Below are positions 6,236-8,691 of a stretch of 8,691 bases of DNA, piece after piece. The notes beneath the pieces are model-generated. The model was not told where the DNA came from. It did no database searches and worked only from the letters and a program-made list of their open reading frames with translations. Position 1 is the first letter of the stretch; each line of letters starts with the position of its first letter. Source of the stretch: Betaproteobacteria bacterium (GTDB lineage Bacteria > Pseudomonadota > Gammaproteobacteria > Burkholderiales > SG8-41); the NCBI GenBank assembly GCA_025356695.1, contig JANXSE010000012.1, forward strand, positions 1-8,691, in the 5' to 3' direction. A program made the translations under genes and the position numbers.

Positions 6236-6292
6236 TAGGGTGCGCATAGCGCACGCGGATACACCGTTGAACGGTGCGCAGTGCGCCCCCTA
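6236..6292. repeat. Nested palindromic intergenic repeat (REP-like)
   Basis: The outer arms TAGGGTGCGCA (6236-6246) and TGCGCCCCCTA (6282-6292) pair over 11 positions with one mismatch. Inside are CACCGTT/AACGGTG around one base (6262-6276) and an alternative hairpin GTGCGC-ATA-GCGCAC (6240-6254) that competes with the outer stem. The whole 57-bp unit can fold as a nested or branched structure on either strand. It fills most of the gap between the crotonase stop at 6312 and the acyl-CoA dehydrogenase start at 6164. No T-run follows on the minus strand. It resembles dispersed GTAGGGTGCGC palindromes that I recall from proteobacterial genomes. It may stabilise or partly end the upstream transcript. 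Confidence 0.65.
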
Positions 6293-6311
6293 TCTCATTG
6301 CTCATTTAAAC

Positions 6312-7040
6312 TTATTTTCCCTTCGCCAGAATCTGTTGCACCTCTGCCGACCGCTCGTTCGCCGCCGCGAATTCCTCACGCAGGCCGCGCTTCAGCCATT
6401 GTTTATCCAGCACGAACGCGGCCTTTGGTTTCGCCGCAAGATCCTTCGCCACCTTTTGCACCGTCGACGCCAGTTCGGCCGCCGGCACCATCTGCGCAAT
6501 TAGCCCGCGTTCGCGCGCTTCGGCCGCATTCATGCGCCGCCCGCTCAGAACGAGATCGCTCGCCAGTGCGGCACCGCCGGCTCGCGCGACGATCGAAATG
6601 CCGAGAAAAGTCGGAATATTGATATCGATCTCGGGTAGCGAGAAGACGGCGTTGTCAGCTGCGATCACACGGTCGGTCAGCAAGGCCAACATAAAACCAA
6701 GACCAATCGCATAACCGTTGACCGCTGCCAGCAGCGGCTTGTCGAACGCGAGGATGGCTTCAAGGCAATGTTCGACCGCGCCGCGGCGGCTGGCCGCCAG
6801 CGCTTCATGCGCGAGATTGTCGGGATTCTTGACATCGATGCCCGCGGAAAAAATCTTTTCACCTGCGCCGGTCAGCACCACCGCTTCAGTCGCCGCATCC
6901 CCGGCCGCCTGCGCCAATCCATCGGCCAGTGCCTGCGCAACATCGGCATTCACCGCATTGCCGGCACGCGGCCGGTCGAACGCCAGCCACAACACGCCTT
7001 CGCGGCGCTCGCGGCTCAAACCAATCGTAGATTCAGCCAT
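6312..7040 (-). CDS. Enoyl-CoA hydratase/isomerase (crotonase) family protein
   Basis: This 242-residue crotonase-fold protein is slightly short of the usual 255-265. The N-terminal FDRPRAGNAVN (21-31) is the substrate-entry motif. FSAGIDV (64-70) and NGYAIGLG (108-115) supply the two oxyanion-hole peptides. FSLPEIDINIP (133-143) carries E137, equivalent to the second catalytic Glu of rat enoyl-CoA hydratase (E164). The first catalytic Glu (E144, in GGGCELA) is replaced by M117 in GLGFMLA. Loss of that Glu with retention of the second is the pattern seen in delta3,delta2-enoyl-CoA isomerases, so isomerase or another crotonase reaction is more likely than plain hydration. The C-terminal helices (187-242) are present. 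The start is set by TGAGG seven bases upstream, which overlaps the TGA stop of the CoA ligase gene, so the two are probably translationally coupled. Family is certain, reaction is not. Confidence 0.92.
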   Translation of the reverse strand: MAESTIGLSRERREGVLWLAFDRPRAGNAVNADVAQALADGLAQAAGDAATEAVVLTGAGEKIFSAGIDVKNPDNLAHEALAASRRGAVEHCLEAILAFDKPLLAAVNGYAIGLGFMLALLTDRVIAADNAVFSLPEIDINIPTFLGISIVARAGGAALASDLVLSGRRMNAAEARERGLIAQMVPAAELASTVQKVAKDLAAKPKAAFVLDKQWLKRGLREEFAAANERSAEVQQILAKGK

Positions 7041-7049
7041 CGCGCAGCC

Positions 7050-8691
7050 TCAGCTTCTGCGTCCAATGACGAGCGCATCCACCACCTTCGCACCCGTCCC
7101 CTGTTCGCGCAGAATCAGCGGGTTGACGTCGAGTTCGGCGACCTCGTTCGACAGATCTACCCCCAGCCACGACAGGCGCACGATCAGGTCACACAGTGCG
7201 TCAATGTCGCGCGCCGCGGCACCACGCACGCCGTCGAGCAGTTTGCGGCCGCGCAGTTCATCGAGCATGGCGCGCGCTTCGGTGTGATCGATCGGTGCCA
7301 CACGATAGGCGAGATCGCGCAGCACTTCGACATGGATGCCGCCGAGGCCCGCCACCACCACCGGACCGAACACCGGATCGGAGACCAGACCCAGCATGAT
7401 TTCAAGTCCGGCCGGCGCCATTTCCTGCACCAGCACGCCGTCGAGTTTCGCGTCCGGCTTGTATTGTTTTGCCGCCGCCATCACCGCCTTGAACGCCTCG
7501 CGCACCGCGGCATTGCCCTTAACGTGCAGGCGAATCGCGCCGGCCTCGGTTTTGTGCGGAATGTCCGCCGACTCGATCTTGAGTGCAACTTCGCCGCCGA
7601 TCTCGGTGGCAATGCGTACCGCGTCGGCGGCGGTTTTCGCCAGCGTTTCGCGCGTGACCGGGAAACCGTAGGCGGCGAGCACTTCCTTGCTCGCGCGCTC
7701 GGTCAGCGTGCCGCCGGTCCTTTTAACCAGGGTACGCGCTGCTTCAACATCGATGCCCGCCGGCCTCGCCGGTTCCGCACGTTTCGCATTGGCGGCACTG
7801 AATTTTCCATAGTTGATCGCCGCCTGTACCGCTTTCACACAGGACAGCGTGTTGCGGAACACCGGCATGCCGGTCACCGCCACCGTCAGCTGCGTAAACT
7901 CCGGCTGATCGTTGCACTTGCCGATCCACAGCATCGCCATCGGCTTGGTCGTCGATTTCCACGCTTCGACGGCGGCTTCGAGATCGGCACGCGGCGTCAT
8001 CGTGTAGGTCGGAATCACCATGTCGATGTTTTCATCGGCAGCGATGGTCTCGACGCAGCGGCGAAACAAATCGGCTTTGCCGATGAGCGCATTGCTGACG
8101 TCGGTCGGGTTCGCCGTGGTCGCCATCTTTGGCAAAAAACTTGCCAGCTCGGCACGCGTGGCTGCGCTGTATTCGGGCCAGCTCAAACCGTTCGCTGCGC
8201 CGTGATCGACCAGTAGCACACCGTTACCGCCGGAGATGGTCGTCGCCGCAGTGCGCGGGCCCTGCGGTATGCGCTTGGCGCGCAACAGCATCGCCATTTC
8301 ATACAGTTCGTTGCAATCGTCGACGCGAATGACGCCGCATTGTTTGAGCGCAGCATCGGTCACGTCATCCGAACCGGCCATCGCGCCGGTGTGCGAGGCG
8401 GCGGCGTGGCCGCCGGCTTCGGTGCGGCCGAGTTTGACCATCACGATCGGCTTGCCAATTGAAGCCGCGCGCCGCGCGGTGGCCATGAAGCGCCGGCCAT
8501 CGGGAATATGTTCGACCAGCGCCATGATGACGTCGGTCGAGGCATCATCAAGCATGAACTCGATGAAGTCGACGATGTTGAGGTCCGACGAATTGCCACA
8601 GCTCACTTGATAGCTGACACCGACGCCGGCTTCCTGTGAGCGCCACATCACGTTGACCTGCCCCGCGCCGCCGCTTTGCGACACCACGCCG
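7050..8691 (-). CDS. Acyl-CoA synthetase, NDP-forming (acetate--CoA ligase) superfamily, N-terminus cut off
   Basis: The last 546 or so residues of a long CoA ligase are visible; the reading frame runs off the right edge and the N-terminal CoA-binding Rossmann domain is missing. Numbering from the GTG codon at 8687, the first part is a succinyl-CoA-ligase-like flavodoxin domain starting VSQSGGAG. It holds the predicted phosphohistidine H99 in ASHTGAMAGSD (97-107), through which the phosphoryl group passes between nucleotide and acyl group. A second alpha-type domain follows (about 145-300). From about 313 to the end is an ATP-grasp domain with HKTEAGAIRLHV (378-389), VQEMAPAGLEIMLG (420-433), GPVVVAGLGG (441-450) and ELDVNPL (518-524). 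The alpha and beta parts are fused in one chain, and there is no C-terminal acetyltransferase domain, unlike protein acetyltransferase Pat. The likely job is to make the acyl-CoA used by the following genes. The acid is unknown. Confidence 0.92.
   Translation of the reverse strand, partial: GVVSQSGGAGQVNVMWRSQEAGVGVSYQVSCGNSSDLNIVDFIEFMLDDASTDVIMALVEHIPDGRRFMATARRAASIGKPIVMVKLGRTEAGGHAAASHTGAMAGSDDVTDAALKQCGVIRVDDCNELYEMAMLLRAKRIPQGPRTAATTISGGNGVLLVDHGAANGLSWPEYSAATRAELASFLPKMATTANPTDVSNALIGKADLFRRCVETIAADENIDMVIPTYTMTPRADLEAAVEAWKSTTKPMAMLWIGKCNDQPEFTQLTVAVTGMPVFRNTLSCVKAVQAAINYGKFSAANAKRAEPARPAGIDVEAARTLVKRTGGTLTERASKEVLAAYGFPVTRETLAKTAADAVRIATEIGGEVALKIESADIPHKTEAGAIRLHVKGNAAVREAFKAVMAAAKQYKPDAKLDGVLVQEMAPAGLEIMLGLVSDPVFGPVVVAGLGGIHVEVLRDLAYRVAPIDHTEARAMLDELRGRKLLDGVRGAAARDIDALCDLIVRLSWLGVDLSNEVAELDVNPLILREQGTGAKVVDALVIGRRS

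Noticed and set aside
6768..8216. Long plus-strand open frame (482 codons) opposite the crotonase and CoA ligase genes
   Set aside because: It spans two clear minus-strand genes, has Arg/His-rich low-complexity translation and no recognisable domain.

Overview
The window is GC-rich (roughly 60% by eye) and looks like a beta-proteobacterial, probably Burkholderiales-type, chromosome. Two features point that way: a Bug/TctC-type periplasmic solute-binding protein with no transporter membrane subunits beside it, and a CoA-ester catabolic cluster of the kind common in that group. The taxonomic call is inference from gene content; there is no rRNA or tRNA here.

Layout. The left edge (1-646, plus strand) holds the last 45 codons of an unidentified gene with a Lys-rich tail, then a small exported coiled-coil protein with a BamE/SmpA-like C-terminal domain. 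Everything from 695 to the right edge is on the minus strand. Read in the direction of transcription (right to left) the order is: a CoA ligase of the NDP-forming superfamily (truncated by the window edge), a crotonase-fold enoyl-CoA hydratase/isomerase-family protein, a 147-bp gap containing a palindromic repeat, an acyl-CoA dehydrogenase, an SCP2/Ltp-type thiolase-like protein, its DUF35 zinc-ribbon/OB-fold partner, an exported LVIVD-repeat beta-propeller protein, a strong intrinsic terminator, and a Bug/TctC solute-binding protein. A palindromic hairpin separates the two convergent gene sets at 664-692.

How the genes may work together. The first five minus-strand genes encode steps of CoA-thioester catabolism: activation of a carboxylic acid, alpha,beta-dehydrogenation, hydration or double-bond isomerisation, and carbon-carbon bond cleavage. 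No 3-hydroxyacyl-CoA dehydrogenase is present in the window. The thiolase-like protein appears to lack the nucleophilic Cys and is paired with a DUF35 protein. This resembles the Ltp2-DUF35 retro-aldolase of steroid side-chain degradation more than a classical beta-ketothiolase. The substrate cannot be read from the sequence. The two exported proteins downstream could supply uptake or periplasmic handling of the substrate, but an intrinsic terminator lies between them and the link is only contextual.

Most of the window is ordinary catabolic chromosome. The points most worth a second look are the active-site substitutions in the thiolase-like and crotonase proteins, the terminator 30 bp before the solute-binding-protein start, the His-rich exported propeller, and two palindromic intergenic repeats. 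I found no CRISPR array, transposase, phage gene, tRNA or rRNA.
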